In this document: in pieces, positions 1 through 7,466 of the stretch | How positions within the stretch are numbered: the stretch's first letter is position 1 | Layout: each line of letters begins with the position of its first letter | Source of the DNA: Agrobacterium tumefaciens_K | GTDB lineage: Bacteria > Pseudomonadota > Alphaproteobacteria > Rhizobiales > Rhizobiaceae | Assembly: GCF_031801495.1 (NCBI RefSeq) | Contig: NZ_JAOEGC010000002.1 | Location: 124,001-188,000 of the forward strand | DNA: 64,000 nucleotides | Reading direction: 5' to 3' | Position numbers and translations under genes: made by a program | The notes under the pieces: generated by a model | The model's database searches: none | What the model saw: the letters and a program-made list of their open reading frames with translations, nothing else | What the model was told of the DNA's origin: nothing

Positions 1-82
1 CGACGGGCAGTTCGATGCCGTCGCGAAGATGCATGGTGAAGCTCTTGAAGACTTCTGAAACGACGAGAGGAGTTGGCATCAT
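1..82 (-). CDS. phnL: PhnL, C-P lyase complex ATPase (5' end only)
   Basis: Only the first 27 codons lie in the window; the gene runs off the left edge. The reverse strand reads MMPTPLVVSEVFKSFTMHLR and onward, which matches the start of PhnL proteins, the second ABC-type ATPase subunit of the carbon-phosphorus lyase machinery. The first of two adjacent ATG codons is taken as the start; the second is three bases inside. It follows phnK by 63 bp in the same direction, as in other phn operons. The identity rests on this short N-terminus and the gene order. Confidence 0.8.
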   Translation of the reverse strand, partial: MMPTPLVVSEVFKSFTMHLRDGIELPV

Positions 83-145
83 GAGTTCTTTCTTGTTGCG
101 CGTGATTTTGTCCGAAAACGAGCGGCAGCTTTCGGAAGCACGCGG

Positions 146-922
146 TTACACCTGCAGGATCGAGGAAACGAGAAGCTGAGTGTATGGCTCGCGGGGATCA
201 TCCAGCACGCGGTCGGTCAGGCCGTGTTCGATGACATTGCCGCCCTTCATCACCATCATGCGATGGGAAAGAAGCCGTGCGACGGCAAGATCGTGAGTGA
301 CGACAACTACGGCAAGACCGAGATCGGTCACCAGGTTGCGCACCAGATCCAGCAGGCGTGCCTGTACCGAAACATCAAGCCCGCCCGTCGGCTCATCCAT
401 GAAAACCAGGCGCGGAGCGGTTACCAGATTGCGGGCGATCTGCAGGCGCTGGCGCATGCCGCCCGAAAAGGCGCGCGGCTGGTCATCGATGCGGTCGGTG
501 CCGATTTCCACGCGTTCCAGCCATTCGCTCGCCGACTGACGGATGTTGCCATAGTGTCTGTTGCCGACAGCCATCAGGCGCTCACCGACATTGGCACCGG
601 CCGAAACCGTCATGCGCAGCCCGTCGGCGGGGTTCTGGTGCACGAAGCCCCAGTCCGTTCGCATCAGGAAGCGGCGCTCCGCTTCGCTCATCCGGTAAAG
701 ATCACGCACGGAGCCATCGCGCATCCGATATTCGATGCTGCCCGCCGTCGGCGCCAGCCGTGTGGAGATGCAGTTGAGAAGCGTGGTTTTTCCCGAACCG
801 GATTCACCGACGATGGCCAGAACCTCGCCGGAATACAGTTCGAAGGACACGTTACGGCAACCGGCCCGGTCACCGTAATATTTGGAAACGTCCTGAATTT
901 TCAGAAGTGGTGCGTCGCTCAT
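146..922 (-). CDS. phnK: PhnK, C-P lyase complex ABC-type ATPase
   Basis: 258 residues. This ABC-type ATPase binds the PhnGHIJ core and supports carbon-phosphorus lyase activity rather than transport. Visible motifs are Walker A (GESGSGKTT), an H-loop region (VVVTHDLAV), the signature SGGMRQR and Walker B (LVFMDEPT). The frame is open upstream, but the start is placed at MSDAPLLKIQ because family homology begins there and that ATG overlaps the phnJ stop by four bases (ATGA), indicating translational coupling. It sits fifth in a phnGHIJKL series. Confidence is high from domain plus context. Confidence 0.95.
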   Translation of the reverse strand: MSDAPLLKIQDVSKYYGDRAGCRNVSFELYSGEVLAIVGESGSGKTTLLNCISTRLAPTAGSIEYRMRDGSVRDLYRMSEAERRFLMRTDWGFVHQNPADGLRMTVSAGANVGERLMAVGNRHYGNIRQSASEWLERVEIGTDRIDDQPRAFSGGMRQRLQIARNLVTAPRLVFMDEPTGGLDVSVQARLLDLVRNLVTDLGLAVVVVTHDLAVARLLSHRMMVMKGGNVIEHGLTDRVLDDPREPYTQLLVSSILQV

Positions 923-1821
923 TCGGCGGCCTCCTTCACGTCTGCCAGCATGGAGCCTTTGTGGCCATGAGCGCGACGATCTTCGCAATGATCGGTATCG
1001 GAGCAGACGAACATCCGTCCGCCTTTGTCGTCCAGCACGACCTCGTCCAGATAGACGTTCTCGGCTCCGCACATCGCGCAGGGCTTGTCGAAGCTCTGGA
1101 TTTCAAAGGGATGATCCTCGAAGTCGAGGCTGACGACCTTCGTGTAGGGCGGAACGGCGTAGATGCGTTTTTCGCGACCCGCGCCGAAAAGCTGAAGCGC
1201 TTCCGACATGTGCATTTTCGGGTTGTCGAACTTCGGCGTCGGCGAGGGATCCATGACGTAACGCCCGGCCACCTTCACGGGATAGGCATAGGTCGTCGAT
1301 ATGCGGCCGTTGTGAGCGATGTCTTCATAGAGTTTGACATGCATGAGGCCGTATTCCTCCAGCGCATGCATGATGCGCGTTTCGGTTTCACGCGGCTCGA
1401 GGAAACGCAGAGGTTCGGGGATCGGCACCTGATACACGAGAACCTGTCCTTCGTGCAGTGCTTCTTCGGGGATGCGGTGGCGCGTCTGGATGATGCTTGC
1501 ATCCCCGGTTCGTGTCGTGACGGCGACGTTTGCGACCTTCTGGAAAAAGGCGCGGATGGAAACGGCATTCGTCGTGTCGTCCGCTCCCTGGTCGATAACC
1601 TTCAGGACATCGTCCGGGCCGATGATGGACGCGGTGACCTGTACGCCGCCTGTTCCCCAGCCGTAAGGCATCGGCATTTCCCGGGATGCGAAAGGCACCT
1701 GATAACCGGGAATTGCGATGGCCTTGAGGATGGCGCGGCGGATCATCCGCTTGGTCTGTTCGTCCAGATAGGCGAAGTTGTAGGTCGCCAGGCCGTCTTC
1801 GAATGAAACTTCTTCAAGCAT
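919..1821 (-). CDS. phnJ: PhnJ, alpha-D-ribose 1-methylphosphonate 5-phosphate C-P lyase
   Basis: 300 residues. PhnJ is the radical-SAM catalytic subunit that cleaves the C-P bond of ribosyl phosphonates, releasing an alkane and ribose cyclic phosphate. The four family cysteines are present at 248, 251, 273 and 279, and the glycine equivalent to the E. coli glycyl-radical Gly32 is Gly39 in IPGYQ. The offset of seven residues against E. coli holds for every one of these positions, so the start at MLEEVSFEDG gives a seven-residue longer N-terminus. It overlaps phnK by four bases. A 134-bp gap separates it from phnI, the largest inside this otherwise tightly packed operon. Confidence 0.97.
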   Translation of the reverse strand: MLEEVSFEDGLATYNFAYLDEQTKRMIRRAILKAIAIPGYQVPFASREMPMPYGWGTGGVQVTASIIGPDDVLKVIDQGADDTTNAVSIRAFFQKVANVAVTTRTGDASIIQTRHRIPEEALHEGQVLVYQVPIPEPLRFLEPRETETRIMHALEEYGLMHVKLYEDIAHNGRISTTYAYPVKVAGRYVMDPSPTPKFDNPKMHMSEALQLFGAGREKRIYAVPPYTKVVSLDFEDHPFEIQSFDKPCAMCGAENVYLDEVVLDDKGGRMFVCSDTDHCEDRRAHGHKGSMLADVKEAAE

Positions 1822-1858
1822 TGCGCGTTAACCTTGCGAAAAAAGGAGTACAAAGCTC

Positions 1859-1954
1859 ATGGAGATGGGAATTCTTGCCGCAGTCTTCTTTGCTGTATTC
1901 GCAGCATCGAGCATTTTTTGCGCTTACTGGTTCGGCGAAGAGCGCGGTCGCTGA
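1859..1954 (+). CDS. Putative 31-residue single-pass membrane microprotein, antisense in the phn operon
   Basis: A short plus-strand ORF lies wholly within the phnI-phnJ gap. It encodes MEMGILAAVFFAVFAASSIF followed by CAYWFGEERGR: one hydrophobic helix of about 20 residues with a charged C-terminal tail. A clear AAGGAG ribosome site at 1842-1847 precedes the ATG by 11 bases. The stop codon lies immediately before the phnI stop on the other strand. I recognise no family. No convincing plus-strand promoter is visible, and upstream DNA is the phnJ 5' end. It could be a real microprotein or chance; the ribosome site plus transmembrane composition favour the former modestly. Confidence 0.45.
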   Translation: MEMGILAAVFFAVFAASSIFCAYWFGEERGR

Positions 1955-1955
1955 T

Positions 1956-3065
1956 TTATTCGGCTGCATCGTTCATCCATTCGGCTTGTGAGGCAGTCAT
2001 CGCGTCGAAATCGGCGCGCATTTTCCGGACGAGAGCAAGTTCCGCCTGAAAATCCACGTAGTGTGGCAGTTTCAGATGTTCCACGAAGCCGGTCGCCTGC
2101 ACGTTGTCGGCGTGCGAGATGACAAATTCTTCGTCCTGTGCGGGGGCGACCACGTCTTCACCGAACTCACTGGCGCGCAGTGCGCGGTCGACGAGCGACA
2201 TGGCCATGGCCTTGCGTTCGCTCTGGCCAAAGACGAGCCCATAACCGCGTGTAAACTGCGGCGGTGCCTTGGCCGAGCCCTTGAACTGGTTGACCATCTG
2301 GCATTCGGTGACCTGAATATCGCCGATGGAAACGGCAAAACCGAGTTCAGGCACGTCCAGCTCGATTTCCACAGAACCGATGCGGACCTCGCCCACGAAC
2401 GGATGGTTGCGGCCATAACCGCGCTGCGTGGAGTAAGCCAGCGCAAGAAGAAAGCCCTCATCACCGCGCGCAAGAGACTGCAGGCGAAGGTCGCGCGGCA
2501 TGGGAAATTCCATCGGCTCGCGCGTCAGGTCGCCCGGTACATGATCGTCCGGCATGTCGCCGTCTGTTTCGATCAGTCCCTCGCCAGCCAGAATGTCTGA
2601 TACGCGCATCACGTGTTCGGCGTTGCCATCACGAAGATTGGCGGGTTCGACGGTTTCGTCGTCCAGCAGCGCGGGATCGAGCAGGCGGTGGGTATAGTCG
2701 AAGGTTGGGCCCAACAGCTGCCCACCGGGAAGATCCTTGTAGGTGGCCGAAACGCGGCGTTGAACTGCCATTCTTGCGTTGTCGACCGGTACCGAGTAAC
2801 CGAACCGCGGCAATGTCGTGCGATAGGCGCGCAACAGGAAGATCGCCTCGATCATGTCGCCACGCGCCTGCTTGACGGCCATTCCTGCCAGTCCCGGGTC
2901 GTAAAGCGAGGCTTCCGCCATGACGCGATCCACGGCAAGGGAAAGCTGCGAAACGATCTGCGCGACAGACATGGCAGGCAGGTTGCGATCGCCGCGCCGT
3001 TTGTCGGCGAGCAACCGGTGAGCGTTGGCAATGGCGGCCTCTCCGCCTTTAACTGCAACATACAT
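1956..3065 (-). CDS. phnI: PhnI, C-P lyase core subunit (ribosyl transfer)
   Basis: 369 residues, the usual family length. With PhnG, PhnH and PhnL, PhnI couples the phosphonate to the ribose C1 of ATP, displacing adenine; it is also a core structural subunit of the PhnGHIJ complex. The N-terminus MYVAVKGGEAAIANAHRLLA is diagnostic for PhnI, and the protein carries the conserved RRGDR segment and HYVDFQAEL near the end. It starts one base after the phnH stop, consistent with one polycistronic transcript. The following gap of 134 bp before phnJ is unusual and holds an antisense small ORF. Confidence 0.96.
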   Translation of the reverse strand: MYVAVKGGEAAIANAHRLLADKRRGDRNLPAMSVAQIVSQLSLAVDRVMAEASLYDPGLAGMAVKQARGDMIEAIFLLRAYRTTLPRFGYSVPVDNARMAVQRRVSATYKDLPGGQLLGPTFDYTHRLLDPALLDDETVEPANLRDGNAEHVMRVSDILAGEGLIETDGDMPDDHVPGDLTREPMEFPMPRDLRLQSLARGDEGFLLALAYSTQRGYGRNHPFVGEVRIGSVEIELDVPELGFAVSIGDIQVTECQMVNQFKGSAKAPPQFTRGYGLVFGQSERKAMAMSLVDRALRASEFGEDVVAPAQDEEFVISHADNVQATGFVEHLKLPHYVDFQAELALVRKMRADFDAMTASQAEWMNDAAE

Positions 3066-3066
3066 G

Positions 3067-3675
3067 TTACGCCTCCACTGGTTCGATGCGCGTCGTGCGC
3101 GGCAGGCAGATGAAATGGTCGCTCGACGTCAGGATGACATCGACGCCACGTGGGAAGATGGCGTTGTTCTCCGCCCACAGGGTTGCGAACATTTCTGGCA
3201 GGCCGCTCGGTCGGATGACGTTCCGATCGCGGATACCGGGTCCGGACAGGGTCAGTTCCGGGCCATTTTCAAGATCCGGCAATTCGATGACGATGGTTGT
3301 CGAGCGATCCGGGTAGTCCTGCGTTCCCTGCGCAAAAAGGCCAAGCGCGGGAACGCCGCTACCCATTTCCACGATTGCAAAACAGGCATCCTGCTTTTCT
3401 TCCGTCGTCGGAGCGCCCGTGTGAAAACCGATCCAGCTCGGCACGAGCGACTTTCGAACCGCGCCGCTCAGCCAGACCAGTGTATCGTGATCGCACAGCG
3501 CGAGTATGATGCCGCCCGTTGCCGCAGCGAGCGGTGCAGGTGGATGGATAGGGCCATCGATTGCTTGGAGCGTACCCGGCCGCGCCATGCCATCCATCAG
3601 TTTCTTGAAGATCTTCTGTGAATCGAGAACAGCATCGGTAAAGCCGCCCGTCAGTGCTTCTGCCTTGATGCCCAT
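3067..3675 (-). CDS. phnH: PhnH, C-P lyase subunit
   Basis: 202 residues. PhnH is a PLP-transferase-like fold protein without cofactor that is an integral part of the C-P lyase core complex. The start is set at MGIKAEALTG because upstream in-frame sequence is antisense-like arginine-rich translation and this ATG overlaps the phnG stop by one base (TGATG). The body contains the family's GGFTDAVLDSQKIFKKLMDG segment and a conserved ending rich in ILTSSDHFICLPRTTRIE. It is flanked by phnG and phnI with no spacing. Confidence 0.94.
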   Translation of the reverse strand: MGIKAEALTGGFTDAVLDSQKIFKKLMDGMARPGTLQAIDGPIHPPAPLAAATGGIILALCDHDTLVWLSGAVRKSLVPSWIGFHTGAPTTEEKQDACFAIVEMGSGVPALGLFAQGTQDYPDRSTTIVIELPDLENGPELTLSGPGIRDRNVIRPSGLPEMFATLWAENNAIFPRGVDVILTSSDHFICLPRTTRIEPVEA

Positions 3676-4142
3676 CAGTCTTCTCCCCGAACCATTGTGA
3701 AGAAATCGACGCGTGTTGCAGCCGTCTCTCTGGTCTGCCGGTCCTGTTCGTCGGCCAGCCTCTTCTCGACCGGCGCCAGGATCTCGTCTTCGACAAACCG
3801 ACGCTTCAGCGTGTCCTGCCACAGCGCATCGAAGATCGCGGCATACCAGGCCCTCTTGCGGCTCGTACCCAGAAGGTGTGCATGACCGATGGAGCCGGAG
3901 GGCAGCTTAACGGTGGCGCGGGTCACGGTCGTTTCGCCGAGATTGAATGGTGCTCCGCCACCGCCAATGCGGCCTTTGACCATGACCAGCCCGGTTTCCG
4001 GGCCACGTATGGCTGTTGCCTGCGGGTCGGCATCCTGTTTGCTCCATGCAGCCTGCAGTTCCTGCAGCGTGGCGCGGGCGAGGAGTGCCGCCACCCGCCG
4101 GCGCTCTGAATGGTGAAGCTTCGTGTCTTGTTCGTGCATCAT
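3675..4142 (-). CDS. phnG: PhnG, C-P lyase subunit
   Basis: 155 residues from MMHEQDTKLHHSERRR; an upstream in-frame ATG exists, but it would place the start through the operator region and adds non-conserved residues. PhnG is the small subunit of the C-P lyase core required for formation of 5-phosphoribosyl phosphonates. The conserved block GPETGLVMVKGRIGGGGAPF with the following LGETTVTRATV is typical of the family. It is the first gene of the operon, divergent from phnF, with the dyad at 4153-4170 just upstream, so transcription is probably repressed by PhnF when phosphate is ample. Confidence 0.95.
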   Translation of the reverse strand: MMHEQDTKLHHSERRRVAALLARATLQELQAAWSKQDADPQATAIRGPETGLVMVKGRIGGGGAPFNLGETTVTRATVKLPSGSIGHAHLLGTSRKRAWYAAIFDALWQDTLKRRFVEDEILAPVEKRLADEQDRQTRETAATRVDFFTMVRGED

Positions 4143-4152
4143 TGACCTCAAA

Positions 4153-4170
4153 TGTCTATTGATATAGACA
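4153..4170. promoter_or_regulatory. Inverted repeat, probable PhnF operator
   Basis: TGTCTAT-TGAT-ATAGACA is a perfect 7-bp inverted repeat with a 4-bp centre, lying 11 bp upstream of the phnG start and 59 bp upstream of phnF. Its position between divergent phnG and a GntR-type phnF, and its general likeness to the short TATAGAC-containing sites described for PhnF repressors, make it a good operator candidate. The binding itself is inferred. Confidence 0.6.
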
Positions 4171-4228
4171 ACTATACAATGTAAGGTACAATTACCGTCG
4201 ATGAATGACAAGCGTGTGACACAGGCCC

Positions 4229-4951
4229 GTGATGAAGAGAAAGAATGGAGTGGCGCTCTGGCGTCAGATCGCCGACAGGATCAGGCAGGAGATCGCCGCT
4301 GGCGATCATGATGCAACGGGCATGTTACCGCCCGAGATGACCCTTTCGGAAAAATTCGGTGTGAACCGCCACACCGTCCGCAGCGCGATTGCGGCGCTCG
4401 CCAGCGAAGGCATCGTTGAGCCGTTGCAGGGGCGGGGGACGATGATCGTTCGCAAGGGCCGTCTGAGTTTCCCGATTTCGAAACGCACCCGTTTCACGGC
4501 TGGCATCGGGGAGCAGGCGAAGGATATGGAGGCGCTGCTTCTTTCGCATTCGATAGAGAAGGCGACCGAGGATTTGGCGACGCGCCTGAAGCTGGATGTC
4601 GGCGAGCCGTTGATCCGCATGGAGACACTGAGGAAAGCCGACCATCACCCTGTTTCCCGCTCGACGACATGGTTTCCGGCGAAACGGTTTTCGGGAATCG
4701 AGGAGGCTTACCGTGCCAGCGGTTCGATCACGGAAGCCTTCGCAAAGCTCGGGCTGAAGGACTATGTGCGCGATACGACGGTCATTTCAGCAACCCATGC
4801 GGATGCGGAGGATTTGTCCGATCTGGAGTTGTCTCCAGGTGCGATCGTGCTCGTCACATATGCGCTTAATACGGATATCGATGGCGTACCCGTTCAGTAC
4901 GCCATCAGCCGTTTTTCAGCTGATACCGTGGAATTCACGATCGAAAACTGA
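4229..4951 (+). CDS. phnF: PhnF, GntR-family (HutC/UTRA) regulator of phosphonate use
   Basis: 240 residues starting at a GTG, or at the ATG one codon downstream (4232). An N-terminal GntR winged helix spans about residues 8-75 (WRQIADRIRQEI, then KFGVNRHTVRSAIAALASEG), followed by a UTRA ligand domain from about 95 to 235 with the family segments SRSTTWFPAKRFSG and DLELSPGAIVLVTYALN. Divergent placement from phnG-L points to control of that operon, most likely repression relieved by a phosphorus-starvation or phosphonate signal. It converges on dapB with a 24-bp gap. Confidence 0.88.
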   Translation: MMKRKNGVALWRQIADRIRQEIAAGDHDATGMLPPEMTLSEKFGVNRHTVRSAIAALASEGIVEPLQGRGTMIVRKGRLSFPISKRTRFTAGIGEQAKDMEALLLSHSIEKATEDLATRLKLDVGEPLIRMETLRKADHHPVSRSTTWFPAKRFSGIEEAYRASGSITEAFAKLGLKDYVRDTTVISATHADAEDLSDLELSPGAIVLVTYALNTDIDGVPVQYAISRFSADTVEFTIEN

Positions 4952-4975
4952 GGTCGCAGTTTGGATGGGTGCTGC

Positions 4976-5815
4976 CTATTCGGGCAGTTGCAGGCCAAGT
5001 ACATCCAGCATCGAATAGAGGCCCGGTTTTTTGTCGCGCCCCCAGATTGCCGCGGCAACTGCACCGCGCGCAAAGATCGATCTGTCGCCCGCATAGTGGG
5101 AAAGCTCGACGCGTTCGCCTTCGCCCGCAAAGATAACCGAATGTTCGCCGATGACGGAACCGCCGCGCAACGTGGCAAAGCCGATTGTGCCGGTTTCACG
5201 TGCACCGGTGTGTCCGTCACGTACGCGAACGGAAGATGCGGTCAGGTCGACCTTGCGTCCTGCCGCCGCCGCCTCACCGAGCAGAAGGGCGGTGCCGGAT
5301 GGCGCGTCGACCTTGTGCTTGTGATGCATTTCGAGAATTTCGATATCCCAGTTCTGCGCATCGAGTGCGCGTGCCGCCTGTGCCGTCAGAACGCTGAGCA
5401 GGTTGACGCCGAGGCTCATATTGCCGGACTTGATGATCCGCGCATGACGCGATGCGGCCTCGAATTTCTCTTCGTCTTCAGGCGAGCAGCCCGTGGTGCC
5501 GATGACATGAACGATGCGTGCCTGCGCGGCAAGCCCCGCAAACGTGACGCTCGTTGCAGGCGAGGTGAAGTCGATGACACCTTCGGCATGAAGAAAGGCT
5601 TCGAGCGGATCGCTGGTGATCGCGATGCCGATTGGCCCAAGACCTGCGACTTCACCGGCATCGCGACCAACGAAGGCAGATCCCTCGCGTGCCACGGCGG
5701 CGTGGAGTGTGACGCCGGGTGTCTGGTGAACGAGGCGGATCAGCGCCTGCCCCATACGGCCTGCTGCTCCAACCACCACCAGTTTCATATCGTTGCCGCT
5801 CATGCTTTCACTCAT
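4976..5815 (-). CDS. dapB: DapB, 4-hydroxy-tetrahydrodipicolinate reductase
   Basis: 279 residues. It reduces hydroxy-tetrahydrodipicolinate with NAD(P)H in the diaminopimelate/lysine pathway, feeding peptidoglycan and lysine synthesis in the cytosol. The dinucleotide loop GAAGRMG is at residues 16-22. The DapB signature with catalytic His and Lys, EMHHKHKVDAPSGTA, is present near residues 163-177, and the C-terminus GLYSMLDVLGL is typical. The first ATG is kept, though MKLVVVG at residue 10 would also fit. It ends facing phnF and is not obviously in an operon with the genes upstream. Confidence 0.96.
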   Translation of the reverse strand: MSESMSGNDMKLVVVGAAGRMGQALIRLVHQTPGVTLHAAVAREGSAFVGRDAGEVAGLGPIGIAITSDPLEAFLHAEGVIDFTSPATSVTFAGLAAQARIVHVIGTTGCSPEDEEKFEAASRHARIIKSGNMSLGVNLLSVLTAQAARALDAQNWDIEILEMHHKHKVDAPSGTALLLGEAAAAGRKVDLTASSVRVRDGHTGARETGTIGFATLRGGSVIGEHSVIFAGEGERVELSHYAGDRSIFARGAVAAAIWGRDKKPGLYSMLDVLGLQLPE

Positions 5816-5933
5816 TCCGTTTTCGGCGGATCAGCGTCCGCCAAGTCTGCCCGCTCAGGATTGGCGGCGAAGGTAAAGATCATCCGTCCGCTTCGCAAGC
5901 GTGGCATGCGAGCCTTTTTGCCGTGCCGTTAGC

Positions 5934-6983
5934 TCAGGCTTTCCAGCGTCGCCCATCAAGCGAAAGGCCGAAATCGGAAGGCGTTCTGGCATAGGTCGCC
6001 AGACCGGACAGTGCAGCCTGCGGATGGGTGACGACAAAGGTCGGGATGCTGCGCATCAACGCCTTGTGAGGCGCCTTGTCTTCGAACGCTGCCCGGAACT
6101 CTGGGCTTTTCAGTGCCGGGAGGATTTTCTGGGAGATCCCGCCCGCCAGATAAACACCTCCCTTGGCCATGAAGATCAGAGCAATGTCTCCTGCGACGCG
6201 GCCGAGATAGGTGCTGAACAGCGTCAGGGTTTCCTTCGCCTGGGCGTTCTCGCTGGAAAGTCCCTGGGATGTTATGTCGGCGGGATCGGAGAGCACTGGC
6301 TCGATGCCATCGGCGGCACACACGGCACGGTAGAGATTGACCAGTCCGCGTCCGCAAAGGATCTGCTCACCTGCAACACGTCCCTCGATGGTTTCGATAT
6401 GGGGGAAAACGGCATAGTCGCGATCCGTTCTTGGGCCGATGTCGATATGACCGCCTTCGCCTGGAACCGGGAACCACATATGGCGGGCATAAACGAGACC
6501 TGCGACGCCAAGGCCGGTGCCAGGTCCAAGCACCACGCGGGACGCCAGTGCATCCTTCCGCTCGGGGCCGATAAGCTCGCGGTTGTCATCATCGAGAGCG
6601 GCAATCGCCAGCGCCTGCGCTTCGAAATCGTTGATGACGATGACGTCCTTCAGGCCGAGATTGGCCAGCATGTCCTTCGGTTTGACCACCCAATGGCAAT
6701 TGGTCAGCGGAATTTCATCGCCCTCGATCGGCCCGGCAATGGCAAGAATGGTCGAAACCGGCTGGATGGACGTCTTGTCGAGAACCGCCTGCTGTATGGC
6801 GTCGTCGATGGTCGGGTACTCGGCCGTCTTGACCGTTGTGAAATGCGCGGGTTCCGCAAAGGCATCGATCAGAATGGAAAAGCGTGCATTGGTGCCGCCG
6901 ATGTCGCCAATAAGGATCGGGAAGGAGAGATATTCGGTATCGGACGTCTTGGGCATTACCTGTTCCACTTTTGGTGCGAGCAT
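5934..6983 (-). CDS. glk: Glk, glucokinase
   Basis: 349 residues from the first ATG, which overlaps the mgsA stop (TGATG); a start at MPKTSDTEYL ten codons in is also possible. It phosphorylates glucose with ATP to glucose 6-phosphate, the entry step to the Entner-Doudoroff route in this group. The ATP phosphate-1 motif GDIGGTNARF is at 26-35, the sugar-binding block VINDFEAQALAI and GPGTGLGVAGL follow, then PGEGGHIDIGP and KGGVYLAGGIS. It appears translationally coupled to mgsA. The 118 bp between this gene and dapB hold no clear feature. Confidence 0.95.
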   Translation of the reverse strand: MLAPKVEQVMPKTSDTEYLSFPILIGDIGGTNARFSILIDAFAEPAHFTTVKTAEYPTIDDAIQQAVLDKTSIQPVSTILAIAGPIEGDEIPLTNCHWVVKPKDMLANLGLKDVIVINDFEAQALAIAALDDDNRELIGPERKDALASRVVLGPGTGLGVAGLVYARHMWFPVPGEGGHIDIGPRTDRDYAVFPHIETIEGRVAGEQILCGRGLVNLYRAVCAADGIEPVLSDPADITSQGLSSENAQAKETLTLFSTYLGRVAGDIALIFMAKGGVYLAGGISQKILPALKSPEFRAAFEDKAPHKALMRSIPTFVVTHPQAALSGLATYARTPSDFGLSLDGRRWKA

Positions 6984-7366
6984 CAGTCGGCGAGGTTGAA
7001 GTCGGTGAGCTTTTCCGCAGTGGCTCGATTGAGAGCCATGGGAATGTCGTAGACGGTGGCGAGGCGCGTCAGGGCCTTCACGTCCACGTCATGCGGCATC
7101 GGCGTCAATGGATCGGTGAAGAAAATCAGCATGTCCACGGCACCGGTTGCGATCATCGCGCCGATCTGCTGATCGCCGCCAAGCGGCCCGCTCTTGAGGC
7201 GAATGACGTTCAACCCCGGACAGGCTTCCTGAACGCGGCCACCCGTCGTACCGGTTGCAACGATCTTGAACTTGGAGAGCGCTTTTTGATGCCGGCGGGC
7301 AAAATCCGCCATGTCATCCTTTTTTTCGTCGTGGGCTATGAGCGCGATACAGCGTTCTTCAGCCAT
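6983..7366 (-). CDS. mgsA: MgsA, methylglyoxal synthase
   Basis: 127 residues. It converts dihydroxyacetone phosphate to methylglyoxal and phosphate, a bypass used when sugar phosphates accumulate. The sequence keeps the substrate loop ATGTTGGRV, the catalytic aspartate in GGDQQIGAMI (Asp65) and the PHDVDVKALLR-like stretch with His92. Its stop overlaps the glucokinase start by one base, so the two are probably made together. The next gene upstream on this strand is glk's partner only; mepA on the other side is separated by 100 bp that include a GCCGC/GGCGGC hairpin. Confidence 0.96.
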   Translation of the reverse strand: MAEERCIALIAHDEKKDDMADFARRHQKALSKFKIVATGTTGGRVQEACPGLNVIRLKSGPLGGDQQIGAMIATGAVDMLIFFTDPLTPMPHDVDVKALTRLATVYDIPMALNRATAEKLTDFNLAD

Positions 7367-7466
7367 GGGCAGCTTATCTCCAATGAATAATTAAATCGAT
7401 TTGAAGCCTTCTATAGCAGCTTGCCGCCATTTGAAAAGCGGCGCTTTTTAATGCTGCATTTCTGTT

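Noticed and set aside
1822..1955. 29-codon minus-strand ORF in the phnI-phnJ gap
   Set aside because: No ribosome site, unremarkable composition; the plus-strand ORF is the better candidate.
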